Assembly: GCA_027064425.1 (NCBI GenBank)
Contig: JAMOPO010000015.1
Span: forward strand, 365,959 to 429,958
DNA from: Methanobacteriota archaeon
GTDB taxonomy: Archaea; JAADCQ01; Methanopyri; Methanopyrales; Methanopyraceae
Direction of reading: 5' to 3'
Length of the DNA: 64,000 nt
Shown: positions 24,458 to 34,007 of the stretch, piece after piece
Layout: the number at the start of each line of letters is the position of its first letter
Position numbering within the stretch: position 1 is the stretch's first letter
Made by a program: the position numbers and the translations under genes
The notes under the pieces: model-generated
Database searches by the model: none
Seen by the model: only the letters and a program-made list of their open reading frames with translations
What the model was told of the DNA's origin: nothing

Positions 24458-25540
24458 GTGACCGTGCTCCGATCGATCGAGGAGCTGCGAGAGCTCAACC
24501 CGTTCGCGATCGTGGGGGCGGGAGGAGGCGGCGAGAAGTTCGCCTCGCTGCCCACCGTGGAGGTCGTGGGCATCCTCGATGACGACCCGGAGAAGGCCGG
24601 GATGAAGATCGCCGGGGTGGAGGTTACGAACGACTTCGATGAGGCCGTCGAGGGCGCCCGCTCCGTGGCGATCATGCTCCCGAAGGGGGCGGAGCACCGG
24701 GCGCTAGAGCTGGCGGTGGAGTCGATCCGGCGCGGGCTGAACGTGGTGACCTCGTTCCGATCACTCCCGCTGGACGAGTACCCCGCGCTGGTTAAGTTGG
24801 CCCGGGAGCGGGGTGTCAAGGTCCTCGAGCTGAGCCCCCGGCTGGACGTGGTCCGCGAGGTGGCGGGGGACGCTCCGGAGCGGTGCACGGAGTGCGTGCC
24901 GAAGAAGGACGCCCCTGAGACGGACGTGCCCACGGTCTTCGTGGGCGGGACCTCGCAGGAGTGCGGGAAGAGGACGACGACGCTGAAGCTGGCCGAGGGC
25001 CTGGAGTCGCTGGGTTACACGGCGGCCACGGTCGGGACGGGGGAGTTCGCGGCGCTGGAGGCGGACGTGGGGTTCCGCGCGGGCTCTCTCTCCGTGATGG
25101 ACGTGGCCTCCGCCGTCGCACACGCCGTGGACTACGTGGCAGAGGAGAAGGACCCGGACGTGGTCATCGTGGAGGGACAGTCCTCCTTGACCGAGCGGCG
25201 GAACCCGCACCCGCGCCCGCTTTACTTCGGGATCATGCTCGGATGCAACCCGGACGCCGTTGTCGTGTGCCACCGACCGAACCACCCCTTCCGACGGCCG
25301 AGGGGAGTGGTGGACGAGATTCGAGCCATTCAGGCCCTGCTACCGAACGTCAAGATTGCAGCCGTAAGCTTGAACCCGAGGAACCTCAGGGAGCCACTCG
25401 AGGACTACGCGCGGAGGTTGAGGGCGAAGGTCTGGCGGGAGCTGGGATCGCGGGTCCCGGTGAGGGATCCGGTGCGGGAGGCGGAGGAGCTGGCGCGGGA
25501 CGTCCTGGACGCCCTGGGACTGGAGGAGCGGGGGACGTGA
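24458..25540 (+). CDS. DUF1611 family protein (Rossmann domain plus P-loop-like domain)
   Basis: A 360-residue DUF1611 protein. The N-terminal Rossmann-like half begins with FAIVGAGGGGEKF and has VVGILDDDPEKAG. The C-terminal half begins VFVGGTSQECGKRTTTLKL, a modified P-loop (GKRTTT). Bacterial relatives (DgcN) act in amino-acid metabolism; a methanogen substrate is not established. The start is GTG. The next gene, sepF, begins 1 nt after the stop. Confidence 0.75.
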   Translation: MTVLRSIEELRELNPFAIVGAGGGGEKFASLPTVEVVGILDDDPEKAGMKIAGVEVTNDFDEAVEGARSVAIMLPKGAEHRALELAVESIRRGLNVVTSFRSLPLDEYPALVKLARERGVKVLELSPRLDVVREVAGDAPERCTECVPKKDAPETDVPTVFVGGTSQECGKRTTTLKLAEGLESLGYTAATVGTGEFAALEADVGFRAGSLSVMDVASAVAHAVDYVAEEKDPDVVIVEGQSSLTERRNPHPRPLYFGIMLGCNPDAVVVCHRPNHPFRRPRGVVDEIRAIQALLPNVKIAAVSLNPRNLREPLEDYARRLRAKVWRELGSRVPVRDPVREAEELARDVLDALGLEERGT

Positions 25541-25541
25541 G

Positions 25542-25883
25542 TTGCGCCGCCTCCTCAAGCGCTTTCTCTCCGCCGTCCTCGGGACGAGCGACGGGGAGTC
25601 CGAGTCCATCCCGCCGGGGGACATAGAGGACCAGGAGCCGAGCCTCAAGATCGTCGTCTCCCGGATCACCGAGGCCTCGGAGCTGGAGGAGCTGCTCGAG
25701 GAGCTCTACGACGGCAACGTCCTGATCCTGGACCTGGCCCCGCTGATGGAGCGTGGAGACCACGAGGACGTGGTCCGGGAGCTCAAGCGCACGGCGATCG
25801 GGCTGGGCGGGTTCATAGGTGTTATCAGGGACACGGTCGTCCTGGTCACGGCCGATAACGTGGACATCGAGAAGAGGGGATGA
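25542..25883 (+). CDS. sepF: SepF cell-division protein
   Basis: A 113-residue protein with the SepF fold: an N-terminal amphipathic helix (MRRLLKRFLSAVLG) for membrane binding, a short linker, and the core NVLILDLAPL...IGLGGFIGVIRDTVVLVTADNVDI. Archaeal SepF anchors FtsZ to the membrane. It has a TTG start and its last 4 bp overlap the pgk2 start. Confidence 0.88.
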   Translation: MRRLLKRFLSAVLGTSDGESESIPPGDIEDQEPSLKIVVSRITEASELEELLEELYDGNVLILDLAPLMERGDHEDVVRELKRTAIGLGGFIGVIRDTVVLVTADNVDIEKRG

Positions 25884-26866
25884 GCTTGGCCAAGCCCACG
25901 ATCGTGCTGATAGGCGGCGCGTCCGGCGTGGGCACGTCCACCATCGCCCGCGAGGTCGCGCGCCGGCTGGACATCACCCACCTCATCGAAACGGATCATC
26001 TCCGAGAGGTCCTCCGCGGGGCGATCGACGAGGAGTACGCGCCGACCCTCCACATGTCCTCCTACAACGCGTACCGGGCCCTCAGGATCCCCGATCATAT
26101 GATCCCGGAGAAGTTCGAGGACCGCGTGATCGCGGGGTTCGTCGATCACGCGTCCATGGTTAAGCCCGCCATCGACATGGTGATCAAACGGGCGGCGGAG
26201 GACGCGAGCGACCTCGTCATCGAGGGCGTGCACATCGTCCCCGGGCTCGTGTCCCCAGACGACTACCCGTTCGCGGACGTGCACATGGTCATCCTGTGCG
26301 CGGACGAGGAGGAGCACCGGGAGCGCTTCGTCAAGCGGGCCATGGAGAAGGGTCGCGGCGGCCGGCACCTGGAGTACTTCAAGCAAATTCGCGTCATTCA
26401 TGACTTCCTCGTGGAGGCGGCCGAGGAGCACGGAATCCCGGTGATCAAGAACGACGAGATTGAGCGAACGGTCCAGGAGGTCCTGGCCGTCGTCCGCAAG
26501 GTCACCTTGACCGTCAAGTCCGTGCACCCACTCAAGGAGTCGATCAAGGAGGCGAAGATTCTCCGGGAGCACAACTGCCGGATGATGGACGTCGGCTTCC
26601 CCATCCCGGGCAAAGAGGACGTGATTAAGGTGACGTTCCACCGGGATCCCGTGGACGAGTGGCGCGAGATCCTCGGGCAGGAGGAGAGTCGGGACTACTT
26701 CAAGCACCTGTACTCAGCGTCGAACAACGTGCACTATCACCAGATCACGGCGCCGAACGAGGAGTCCCTCGAGCGCGCGCTGGAGGCGCTGGAGGAGGCC
26801 GGAATCGAGGTGGAGCCCGTCGAGCCGGGGGAGGAGCCCGAGGTTGAAGAAGGGCAAGGAGAGTGA
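25880..26866 (+). CDS. pgk2: 2-phosphoglycerate kinase
   Basis: A 328-residue P-loop kinase. Walker A is GGASGVGTSTIAREVARRL, the substrate region is LIETDHLREVLRG, and the Walker-B-like segment is DLVIEGVHIVPGLV. 2-Phosphoglycerate kinase makes 2,3-bisphosphoglycerate, the precursor of cyclic 2,3-diphosphoglycerate, an abundant thermoprotectant in Methanopyrus. The kinase part ends near residue 205. A C-terminal region of about 110 residues (NNVHYHQITAPNEESLERAL) is unlike the kinase fold and may be a separate small domain. It overlaps the ZPR1-like gene by 23 bp. Confidence 0.85.
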   Translation: MSLAKPTIVLIGGASGVGTSTIAREVARRLDITHLIETDHLREVLRGAIDEEYAPTLHMSSYNAYRALRIPDHMIPEKFEDRVIAGFVDHASMVKPAIDMVIKRAAEDASDLVIEGVHIVPGLVSPDDYPFADVHMVILCADEEEHRERFVKRAMEKGRGGRHLEYFKQIRVIHDFLVEAAEEHGIPVIKNDEIERTVQEVLAVVRKVTLTVKSVHPLKESIKEAKILREHNCRMMDVGFPIPGKEDVIKVTFHRDPVDEWREILGQEESRDYFKHLYSASNNVHYHQITAPNEESLERALEALEEAGIEVEPVEPGEEPEVEEGQGE

Positions 26867-27488
26867 CGGCGGCGACGAGGAGGAGTTTCGATACCAGATG
26901 GAGATCGCCGACCAGGAGTGTCCGGCGTGCGGTCGGAAGGCACTGCGGGTCTACGGCCGGGTGGACGAGATCCCGCACTTCGGTAAGGTCCTGGAGCAGT
27001 TCATCCAGTGCGAGGCCTGCGGGTACCGGATCTCCGACGTGATGTGCCTCGACGAGCGTGACCCGGCGGAGTACCGCTACCGAGTGAACTCGCCGGACGA
27101 CGTCAAGGTTCGGGTGATCCGCTCCCCCTCCGGCTTCCTGGAGATACCGGAGATCGGTGTCGAGGTCCGGCCGGGACCCGCCGCCGAGGGCTTCGTATCG
27201 AACGTGGAGGGCGTCCTGCGCCGGGTCAAGCGGCACGTCAAGCTGGCCGCCAAGTGGTCCGACCGGGAGGAGGCCCGCGAGCGGGCGGAGAAGATCCTGG
27301 AGCGGATCGAGGCCGCGCTGTCCGGGGAGGATGAGATCACGATCGTGCTGAAGGACCCGTACGGTCACTCGGCCATCATCCCGGAGGACGAGGAGAAGCT
27401 CGAGGTGCGGAAGCTGGACGAGCGTGAGGTAAAAAAGCTCCGGAGCATGATCCTTCGCGGCGCCCTTTCGGGCCGGGAAACTTTCTAA
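26844..27488 (+). CDS. ZPR1-related zinc-finger protein
   Basis: A 214-residue archaeal ZPR1 homologue. The C4 zinc finger is CPACGRKALRVYG...CEACGYR (Cys at about 27, 30, 58, 61). The beta-rich A-domain that follows has KVRVIRSPSGFLEIPEIGVEV. Eukaryotic ZPR1 assists eEF1A folding; the archaeal role is unproven. It has a TTG start overlapping pgk2. Confidence 0.85.
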   Translation: MKKGKESDGGDEEEFRYQMEIADQECPACGRKALRVYGRVDEIPHFGKVLEQFIQCEACGYRISDVMCLDERDPAEYRYRVNSPDDVKVRVIRSPSGFLEIPEIGVEVRPGPAAEGFVSNVEGVLRRVKRHVKLAAKWSDREEARERAEKILERIEAALSGEDEITIVLKDPYGHSAIIPEDEEKLEVRKLDEREVKKLRSMILRGALSGRETF

Positions 27489-27502
27489 TTCCACTCCCGG
27501 GG

Positions 27503-27530
27503 CGGCCGCGTCCTCCGGGACCCGCGGCCG
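27503..27530 (+). promoter_or_regulatory. Leader hairpin upstream of the ribosomal-protein operon
   Basis: CGGCCGCG (27503-27510) pairs perfectly with CGCGGCCG (27523-27530), and TCC/GGA can extend the stem inside. It lies 13 bp upstream of the rpl19e TTG start and adjoins the G-rich ribosome-binding region. It could be a terminator for the ZPR1 unit or a leader structure that controls the ribosomal operon. Confidence 0.5.
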
Positions 27531-27542
27531 GGGGGTCGCGAG

Positions 27543-27992
27543 TTGAACCTCAGGCCCCAGCGGAGGATGGCGGCGGAGATCCTGAAGTGCGGCGTCCACC
27601 GCATCTGGATCGACCCGGACCGACTGGACGAGGTGGCTCAGGCGCAGACGCGCGAGGACATTCGCAGGCTGATCAAGGAGGGTGTGATCAGGAAGAAGCC
27701 GATCAAGGGACAGTCCCGCGTCCGCGCGCGGAAGCGGCACGAGCAGCGGAAGAAGGGCCGGAGGCGCGGTCCCGGTCGCCGGAAGGGAGCGAAGGGCGCC
27801 CGGATGCCGAAGAAGCGGCGCTGGATCCAGCGCATCCGTCCGATCCGCCGCAAGCTGCGCGAGCTGCGAGACTCCGGCAAGATCGACCGCAGCACGTACC
27901 GGAAGCTGTACATGATGGCCAAGGGCGGTTACTTCCGCGACACGTCCCACCTGCTGCAGTACATCGAGGAGAACGACCTCTGGAAGAAGTGA
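27543..27992 (+). CDS. rpl19e: 50S ribosomal protein L19e
   Basis: A 149-residue basic protein with the L19e signatures [15 protein letters not shown] and IWIDP near the N-terminus, the Arg/Lys/Gly-rich [21 protein letters not shown] stretch in the middle, and [15 protein letters not shown] in the last third. It is the first gene of the distal spc operon, TTG start after GGGGGG. Confidence 0.97.
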   Translation: MNLRPQRRMAAEILKCGVHRIWIDPDRLDEVAQAQTREDIRRLIKEGVIRKKPIKGQSRVRARKRHEQRKKGRRRGPGRRKGAKGARMPKKRRWIQRIRPIRRKLRELRDSGKIDRSTYRKLYMMAKGGYFRDTSHLLQYIEENDLWKK

Positions 27993-28009
27993 AACAAGGG
28001 TGATTCCCC

Positions 28010-28612
28010 ATGGCGACCGGGCCCCGCTACCGCGTACCGTTCCGTAGGCGCCGGGAGGGCAAGACCAATTACTACAAGCGGAAGGAGCTGCTGAAGGCCG
28101 ACGCTCCGCGCCTGGTGGCACGGAAGACGCTGAACCACAACATCGCCCAGGTGATCGACTACGCCCCGCAGGGCGACGTGACGCTGGCCTCGGCGCACTC
28201 CATCGAGCTCCGGAACAAGTTCGGCTGGAAGGGGCACTGCGGCAACACGCCGGCCGCCTACCTGACCGGGTACCTCTGCGGGCTCCGGGCCCTGAAGAAG
28301 GGAATCGAGAAGGCGATCATCGACATCGGCCTGCACCGACCCGTCCGGGGCGCCCGGGTCTTCGCGATCATGAAGGGTGCCATCGACGCGGGCATGGAGA
28401 TCCCGCACAGCAAGAAGATCCTGCCGCCGGAGGACCGGATCCGGGGCGAGCACATCGCCAACCTGGCCCGGCAGATCAAGGAGGAGGACCCGGAGGAGTA
28501 CGAGCGGCGGTTCTCGAAGTACCTGGAGCGCGGCCTGAAGCCCGAGGAGCTGCCCGAGCACTTCGAGGAGGTGAAGGCTAAAATCGAGGAGGAGGTCGGC
28601 GCGGAGTCGTGA
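28010..28612 (+). CDS. rpl18: 50S ribosomal protein uL18
   Basis: A 200-residue archaeal/eukaryotic-type uL18 (5S rRNA binding). It begins [39 protein letters not shown] and LDIGLHRP-like [17 protein letters not shown] are the conserved central blocks. The C-terminal acidic helix is typical of archaea. The RBS GGGTGATT precedes ATG. Confidence 0.97.
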   Translation: MATGPRYRVPFRRRREGKTNYYKRKELLKADAPRLVARKTLNHNIAQVIDYAPQGDVTLASAHSIELRNKFGWKGHCGNTPAAYLTGYLCGLRALKKGIEKAIIDIGLHRPVRGARVFAIMKGAIDAGMEIPHSKKILPPEDRIRGEHIANLARQIKEEDPEEYERRFSKYLERGLKPEELPEHFEEVKAKIEEEVGAES

Positions 28613-28640
28613 CCCCGGAATCCGGAGGGGGTGCGAGGCG

Positions 28641-29324
28641 TTGGGCGCGCCGAGGAGCCTGGAGGAGTGGGAGCCGAAGACGAAGCTGGGTCGGATGGTG
28701 AAGGAGGGCGAGATCAAGTCCATCGATGAGGTGCTCGCGCAGGGCTGGCGGATCCTGGAACCGGAGATCGTCGACTGGCTGCTGCCGGACCTGGAGGAGG
28801 AGGTCCTGGACGTCAACATGGTCCAGAAGATGCACAAGTCCGGTCGGCGAGTCCGGTTCCGCGTGACCGTCGTGGTCGGCAACCGCGACGGCTACGTCGG
28901 CGTGGGTCAGGGTAAGGCCCGGGAGGTGGGTCCGGCGATCCGGGCCGCGATCGACCGGGCCAAGCTGAACATCATCAAGGTGCGGCGCGGTTGCGGCAGC
29001 TGGGAGTGCGGCTGCGGCCGACCGCACTCCGTGCCGTTCGAGGTTACGGGCAAGTGCGGCAGCGTCCGGATCACGCTGAAGCCGGCCCCGCGGGGCACGG
29101 GCCTGGTGGCGGGTGAGGCGGCGCAGAAGGTGCTCGAGATGGCGGGCATTGAGGACGTCTGGACGAAGACCACGGGCGGCAAGGGCAAGGGTGAGACGCG
29201 GACGACGATCAACTTCGCGAAGGCCACGTTCGACGCGCTGCGGAACCTGATCTACATGCGGATGCGGCCCGAGGAGGCGGAGCGGCTGGGCATCGTGAGC
29301 GGCCGCGCCGAGGAGGGGGCGTAG
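28641..29324 (+). CDS. rps5: 30S ribosomal protein uS5
   Basis: A 227-residue uS5. [21 protein letters not shown] is the S5 double-stranded RNA-binding core, followed by the C-terminal [26 protein letters not shown] block. The Cys-rich [10 protein letters not shown] segment is typical of archaeal S5. TTG start. Confidence 0.97.
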   Translation: MGAPRSLEEWEPKTKLGRMVKEGEIKSIDEVLAQGWRILEPEIVDWLLPDLEEEVLDVNMVQKMHKSGRRVRFRVTVVVGNRDGYVGVGQGKAREVGPAIRAAIDRAKLNIIKVRRGCGSWECGCGRPHSVPFEVTGKCGSVRITLKPAPRGTGLVAGEAAQKVLEMAGIEDVWTKTTGGKGKGETRTTINFAKATFDALRNLIYMRMRPEEAERLGIVSGRAEEGA

Positions 29325-29327
29325 GCC

Positions 29328-29921
29328 TTGGTCGCCACCGGCAAGCTCGACCTGAAGCACGAGACCGCGAGCGAGGCGGCGAAGAAGCGCGCGAAGACGG
29401 GAGAGGGCGTCAAGGTCAGCCCGGACGCCCGGGAGTACGAGCGTGCCACCAAGCGCCTCGCGGTGGTCCGGGTGCGCGGCCGGGTCGGCGTCCGGTACGA
29501 CATCGAGGACACCATGAAGATGCTCAAGCTGCTGCGGCGGAACTGGTGCGTGCTCATCGACGACCGGCCCAGCTACCTGGGCATGCTGCAGAAGATCAAG
29601 GACTACGTGACCTGGGGCGAGGTCAAGCCGGAGGTCGTGGCCGAGCTGCTCCGGAAGCGGGGTGAGCTGGAGGGCGGCAAGCCCGTGACCGACGAGTACA
29701 TCGCCGAGCACACGGACTACGACAGCATCGACGAGTTCGCGGAGGCGTACTGCAACTTCGAGGCGGAGCTGGACGACATCCCGAAGCTGAAGCCGTTCTT
29801 CCGCCTGCACCCACCGCGCGGCGGCTACGAGCGCGGCGGGATCAAGAAGCCGTTCGTGCTGGGCGGTGCACTGGGCTACCGCGGCGAGCACATCAACGAC
29901 CTGCTGATGAGGATGATCTGA
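29328..29921 (+). CDS. rpl30: 50S ribosomal protein uL30
   Basis: The conserved core starts at [23 protein letters not shown] (about residue 44), followed by the archaeal L30 [15 protein letters not shown] and [19 protein letters not shown]. At 197 residues it is longer than most archaeal L30 proteins (about 150). The extra about 40 N-terminal residues are Lys/Ala/Glu-rich, so the TTG at 29328 could be too far upstream, though it sits 3 nt after rps5. Confidence 0.93.
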   Translation: MVATGKLDLKHETASEAAKKRAKTGEGVKVSPDAREYERATKRLAVVRVRGRVGVRYDIEDTMKMLKLLRRNWCVLIDDRPSYLGMLQKIKDYVTWGEVKPEVVAELLRKRGELEGGKPVTDEYIAEHTDYDSIDEFAEAYCNFEAELDDIPKLKPFFRLHPPRGGYERGGIKKPFVLGGALGYRGEHINDLLMRMI

Positions 29922-29934
29922 GGGGGTCCCGGTC

Positions 29935-30447
29935 TTGGTCGTCCGCCGGAAGAAGAAGTCGCCGAAGAAGTACCGCGGGTCGCGCACGCACGGTGGCGGT
30001 CACCACCGGAAGCGGAGCGGTGCCGGTAACCGCGGCGGCCGCGGAATGGCGGGCTCACACAAGCACAAGTGGTTCCACGTGATCAAGTACATGCCCGACC
30101 ACTTCGGCAAGCGTGGCTTCAACCGGCCGCAGAAGGTCGTCGAGGAGCCCAACCCGATCAACGTCGGCGACCTGGACGCCCTGGCGGACAAGCTGCTCGA
30201 GGAGGGCATCGCCGAGAAGGAGGACGACAAGATCGTCATCGACGTCACCGACGAGCGGTTGAAGAAGTTCGGCGGCCCGTTCGACAAGGTGCTCGGCGGA
30301 GGGCAGGTCAAGCGGCCCCTGGTCGTGAAGGCACCGCAGTTCACGGACCGGGCCGTGGAGAAGCTGGAAGAGGCCGGCGGTGAAGCGGTGGAGATCGAGG
30401 CCGAGGAAGCGAGCGGTGAGGAGGAGGCTGAGGCCGCCGAGGCGTAG
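29935..30447 (+). CDS. rpl15: 50S ribosomal protein uL15
   Basis: A 170-residue uL15: [28 protein letters not shown]-terminal Gly/Arg-rich region shown in part by [20 protein letters not shown], central [10 protein letters not shown]-terminal [22 protein letters not shown]. The C-terminus ends with a Glu/Ala-rich acidic tail. TTG start. A T-rich tract follows the gene. Confidence 0.96.
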   Translation: MVVRRKKKSPKKYRGSRTHGGGHHRKRSGAGNRGGRGMAGSHKHKWFHVIKYMPDHFGKRGFNRPQKVVEEPNPINVGDLDALADKLLEEGIAEKEDDKIVIDVTDERLKKFGGPFDKVLGGGQVKRPLVVKAPQFTDRAVEKLEEAGGEAVEIEAEEASGEEEAEAAEA

Positions 30448-30472
30448 GCCCGGGACCTCTTCAGGCCGCCGC

Positions 30473-30483
30473 ATCATTTTTTC
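30473..30483 (+). terminator. T-tract terminator after the ribosomal-protein block
   Basis: Six consecutive T residues (ATCATTTTTTCAG) directly follow rpl15, in a region otherwise poor in A/T. Oligo-T tracts are the usual archaeal intrinsic termination signal. The putative secY promoter follows about 30 bp later. Confidence 0.5.
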
Positions 30484-30500
30484 AGCAAAACCGTTCCGCG

Positions 30501-30538
30501 CGCTCACCACCTTAAAACCCGGGTCAGGGTGGTGAGCG
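30501..30538 (+). promoter_or_regulatory. secY: secY promoter region inside an 11-bp inverted repeat
   Basis: CGCTCACCACC (30501-30511) and GGTGGTGAGCG (30528-30538) are perfect inverted repeats flanking TTAAAACCC, the only TATA-like element before secY. The right arm abuts the TTG start at 30539. If transcription begins about 25 bp after the TATA element the mRNA is nearly leaderless, so the repeat would act as DNA (an operator) rather than as an RNA hairpin. Confidence 0.5.
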
Positions 30539-31915
30539 TTGGCGGAGGAGTGGCTGGAGCGGCTCAAGCCGATCCTGGAGCGGCTACCGGAGGTCAAGAC
30601 CCCGGACCGGCACGTTCCGTTCAACGAGAAGCTGTTCAAGTACACCGGACTCCCGCTCCTGGCCTACTTCATCCTGTGCGAGATCCCGCTCTACGGCATG
30701 TCCCCGCAGGCCGTGGACTACTTCGCGAACCTGCGCGCCGTCCTGGCGGGCAGCTTCGGGTCCATCCTCACGCTCGGAATCGGTCCGATCGTGACCGCGT
30801 CCATTCTCCTGCAGCTCCTCGTCGGAGGAGACATCATCAAGCTCGACCTCACGGACCCCGAGGATCGGCGCACGTTCCAGGCCCTGCAGAAGTTCCTGGC
30901 CATCCTGCTCTGCTTCTTTGAGGGTGCCATGATGGTGTTCAGCGGCGCCGTGCCACCGGCCGAGCCCAGCCTGCTGCTCGAGATTCTGCTCGTCCTGCAG
31001 CTCGCGCTCGGCGGCATCCTGGTGATCTACCTGGATGAGGTCGTGAGCAAGTGGGGCATCGGCTCCGGAGTCGGCCTGTTCATCGTTGCGGGCGTGGCCT
31101 CACAGATCATCATCGGAGCGTTCAACCCGCTGCCCAGTCCCGAGCAGCCGGGGCGGCCCGCGGGCGCCGTGTGGGCCTTCCTCACGACCGCGCTGCAGGG
31201 AACGCCCGACTGGACGCTCCTGGCCCCCGTGCTGGGAGCGCTAATCACGTTCCTCGTCGTGCTGTACGTCGAGGGGATGAGGGTCGAGATCCCCATCGCC
31301 TTCTCCGGCATCCGAGGCGCGCGGGGTCGATTTCCGGTCCGGCTGCTCTACACGTCCAACATCCCGGTGATCCTGGCGACGGCGCTGTTCATGAACGTCC
31401 GGCTCTGGGCGCTCGCCTTCCAGCGGATGGGCGTCCCCATCCTCGGCAAGCTGGACCCGCGCGGTCAGCCGATCTCCGGGCTGGTTTACTACCTCTCACC
31501 ACCCAACAGCATAGTCAAGACGCTCTCCGACCCGCTGCAGGCGCTGGGCTACACGATCGCGATGGTCGTCACCTCCGTGTTCTTCGCCATCCTGTGGGTC
31601 GAGCTGACGGGCATGGGCCCGAAGGACGTCGCGCGGCAGCTGCACCGGGCCGGGCTGCACATCCCGGGCTTCCGGCGGGACGTTAGGGTGCTGGAGAGGC
31701 GGCTCCGGCGGTACATTTACCCCGTGACGGTGCTGGGCGGCGCCTTCGTCGGCCTCCTGGCGGCGGGCGCGGACCTGTTGGGCGCGCTGGGCGGCGGCAC
31801 GGGCGTCCTGCTGACGGTCTCAATACTTTACAACATGTACGAGGAGATCAAGCAGGAGCGGCTGATGGAGGCCCACCCGGTGGTGAGGAAGTTCCTAGAG
31901 CGGGCGCTGCGGTAG
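30539..31915 (+). CDS. secY: Preprotein translocase subunit SecY
   Basis: A 458-residue ten-helix membrane protein. The N-terminal cytoplasmic segment is followed by LLAYFILCEIPLYGM, the plug region GSFGSILTLGIGPIVTASI, and the loop ISGIRGARGRFPVRLLYTSNIPVI-type sequence visible as FSGIRGARGRFPVRLLYTSN. The C-terminal cytoplasmic tail is MYEEIKQERLMEAHP. SecY forms the protein-conducting channel with SecE and Sec-beta. It begins its own unit downstream of the ribosomal genes. Confidence 0.97.
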   Translation: MAEEWLERLKPILERLPEVKTPDRHVPFNEKLFKYTGLPLLAYFILCEIPLYGMSPQAVDYFANLRAVLAGSFGSILTLGIGPIVTASILLQLLVGGDIIKLDLTDPEDRRTFQALQKFLAILLCFFEGAMMVFSGAVPPAEPSLLLEILLVLQLALGGILVIYLDEVVSKWGIGSGVGLFIVAGVASQIIIGAFNPLPSPEQPGRPAGAVWAFLTTALQGTPDWTLLAPVLGALITFLVVLYVEGMRVEIPIAFSGIRGARGRFPVRLLYTSNIPVILATALFMNVRLWALAFQRMGVPILGKLDPRGQPISGLVYYLSPPNSIVKTLSDPLQALGYTIAMVVTSVFFAILWVELTGMGPKDVARQLHRAGLHIPGFRRDVRVLERRLRRYIYPVTVLGGAFVGLLAAGADLLGALGGGTGVLLTVSILYNMYEEIKQERLMEAHPVVRKFLERALR

Positions 31916-32503
<588 letters not shown>

Positions 32504-32506
32504 GGA

Positions 32507-33049
32507 GTGGTCACCGTGGACTGGGGGCACCTCGCCCGCTACTTCTACCCACTCGTGGACCCCTTCATCCGGTGCTTCGGGCCCGCTCTGGGCATGCTCG
32601 TCGCGGCCGCCATCGTCGTGTTCTTCATCGACATGGTGTACGAGCTCATCATTGGTAGGGAGGAGCTGGAGCGCATCCAGTCCACCTTCAACAAGGTTAA
32701 AGAGTACCAAAAGGAGCTCGAGAAGGCCAAGATCCTGGGTGACTTCGAGCGGGTCCGCGAGCTGGAGGAGAAGATCCGGGACCACGCGCAGGAGACGTTC
32801 GAGATCCAGTCCAAGGTCATGATGAAGCACCTTAAGGCCATGCTCATCACGTTCCCGCCGATTATCGTGATCATCTACACGCTCGAGTATCGACTGGCCC
32901 ACTGGACGCTCAAGCTGCCCTTCCACGCCCCGCTCGTGGGGAACGAGATCGGGCCCGTGGGCTGGTACATCCTGTGCGCCACCGCCGTCTCCGTCCCCCT
33001 CAAGCCTTTAGCCGAGCTGCTGGCGACCAAGGTGCGCGGGGGTGAGTAG
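32507..33049 (+). CDS. DUF106 membrane insertase (archaeal YidC/EMC3-like protein)
   Basis: A 180-residue DUF106 protein with membrane segments at about 18-45, 115-130 and 148-165. The long coiled-coil hairpin between the first two (ERIQSTFNKVKEYQKELEKA) is the hallmark of the archaeal Oxa1/YidC/EMC3 relatives that insert membrane proteins. Its place next to secY fits that role. It begins 3 nt after adkA. Confidence 0.88.
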   Translation: MVTVDWGHLARYFYPLVDPFIRCFGPALGMLVAAAIVVFFIDMVYELIIGREELERIQSTFNKVKEYQKELEKAKILGDFERVRELEEKIRDHAQETFEIQSKVMMKHLKAMLITFPPIIVIIYTLEYRLAHWTLKLPFHAPLVGNEIGPVGWYILCATAVSVPLKPLAELLATKVRGGE

Positions 33050-33052
33050 CGC

Positions 33053-33418
33053 ATGCCCGAGCCACGCTATCGGTCCCGATCCCGTCGGCGCGTGTACAAG
33101 CGGACGCCGGGCGGCCGGACGGTGATCCACTTCGAGAAGAAGATCCCGAACTGGCCCAAGTGCGGCGCCTGCGGTCGGCGGCTGAACGGCGTGATCCGGG
33201 GCCGCAACATCGACTTCAGGAAGACGCCGAAGACGCAGAAGCGGCCCAACAGGCCCTACGGCGGCGTGCTCTGCCCGGAGTGCATGCGGAAGTTGATCAA
33301 GGACAAGGTCCGGTACAAGTTCTGGAAGCAGAAGCGCGAGCAGCCGTGGCTGCCGCCACTGCCCGGTGAGGAACCGCCCGAGCCGGCCGAAGAGTCGGGA
33401 GAGGAGGAGTCCGAGTAA
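33053..33418 (+). CDS. rpl34e: 50S ribosomal protein L34e
   Basis: A 121-residue L34e. [22 protein letters not shown] is visible in part as [19 protein letters not shown], and the zinc-binding residues lie in [11 protein letters not shown] and [10 protein letters not shown]. The C-terminal about 20 residues are Glu/Pro-rich. ATG start 3 nt after the DUF106 gene. Confidence 0.95.
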   Translation: MPEPRYRSRSRRRVYKRTPGGRTVIHFEKKIPNWPKCGACGRRLNGVIRGRNIDFRKTPKTQKRPNRPYGGVLCPECMRKLIKDKVRYKFWKQKREQPWLPPLPGEEPPEPAEESGEEESE

Positions 33419-34007
33419 GCCGGGGTGTTTCCCGATCGGCGTCGTCATCACCATCGGCGGTCCGCCGGGCTCCGGCACCACCACCATGGCCCGCCGCCTC
33501 TCCAAGCACTTCGGCCTCAAGCACGTCTACGCCGGCAAGATCTTCCGCGAGATGGCCGAAGAGCGCGGGATGACGCTCGAGGAGTTCTCCAAGCTCGCCG
33601 AGGAGAACCACGAGATCGACCTGGAGGTCGACCGGAGGCAGCGCGAAGCCGCCGAGGAGGGCGGCGTCGTCCTCGAGGGGCGCCTCGCCGCCTTCGTCGC
33701 CGCCGGCGAGCTCGAGCACGTTAAGGGACCGGACCTCGCCGACCTCAAGATCTGGCTGAAGGCACCGCTGGACGTCCGGGCGGAACGCATCGCGCGCCGG
33801 GAGAACATCCCGGTGGAGGAGGCCAAGCGCCGGATCAGCGAGCGCGAGAGGAGCGAGCTCAAGCGGTACCGGGAGATCTACGGCGTCGACCCCACGGACC
33901 TCTCGATCTACGACATCGTCGTGGATACGTCCCGCTGGGACGAGGACGAGACGTTCGAGATACTCAAGGCGGCCGTGGAACCAGTGGTGGAGCGGGATCG
34001 ATCATGA
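33366..34007 (+). CDS. cmk: Cytidylate kinase
   Basis: Archaeal CMP kinase: P-loop [18 protein letters not shown] (again lacking the usual Lys after Gly), VLEGRLAAF, and the lid Arg-rich [19 protein letters not shown]. It phosphorylates CMP/dCMP. The domain starts near 33435, but no ATG, GTG or TTG lies there in frame. The only standard start is GTG at 33366, which overlaps rpl34e by 53 bp and adds about 24 non-conserved residues. A non-standard codon such as ATC at 33435 is possible. The stop overlaps the next gene's start (ATGA). Confidence 0.9.
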   Translation: MRNRPSRPKSRERRSPSKPGCFPIGVVITIGGPPGSGTTTMARRLSKHFGLKHVYAGKIFREMAEERGMTLEEFSKLAEENHEIDLEVDRRQREAAEEGGVVLEGRLAAFVAAGELEHVKGPDLADLKIWLKAPLDVRAERIARRENIPVEEAKRRISERERSELKRYREIYGVDPTDLSIYDIVVDTSRWDEDETFEILKAAVEPVVERDRS

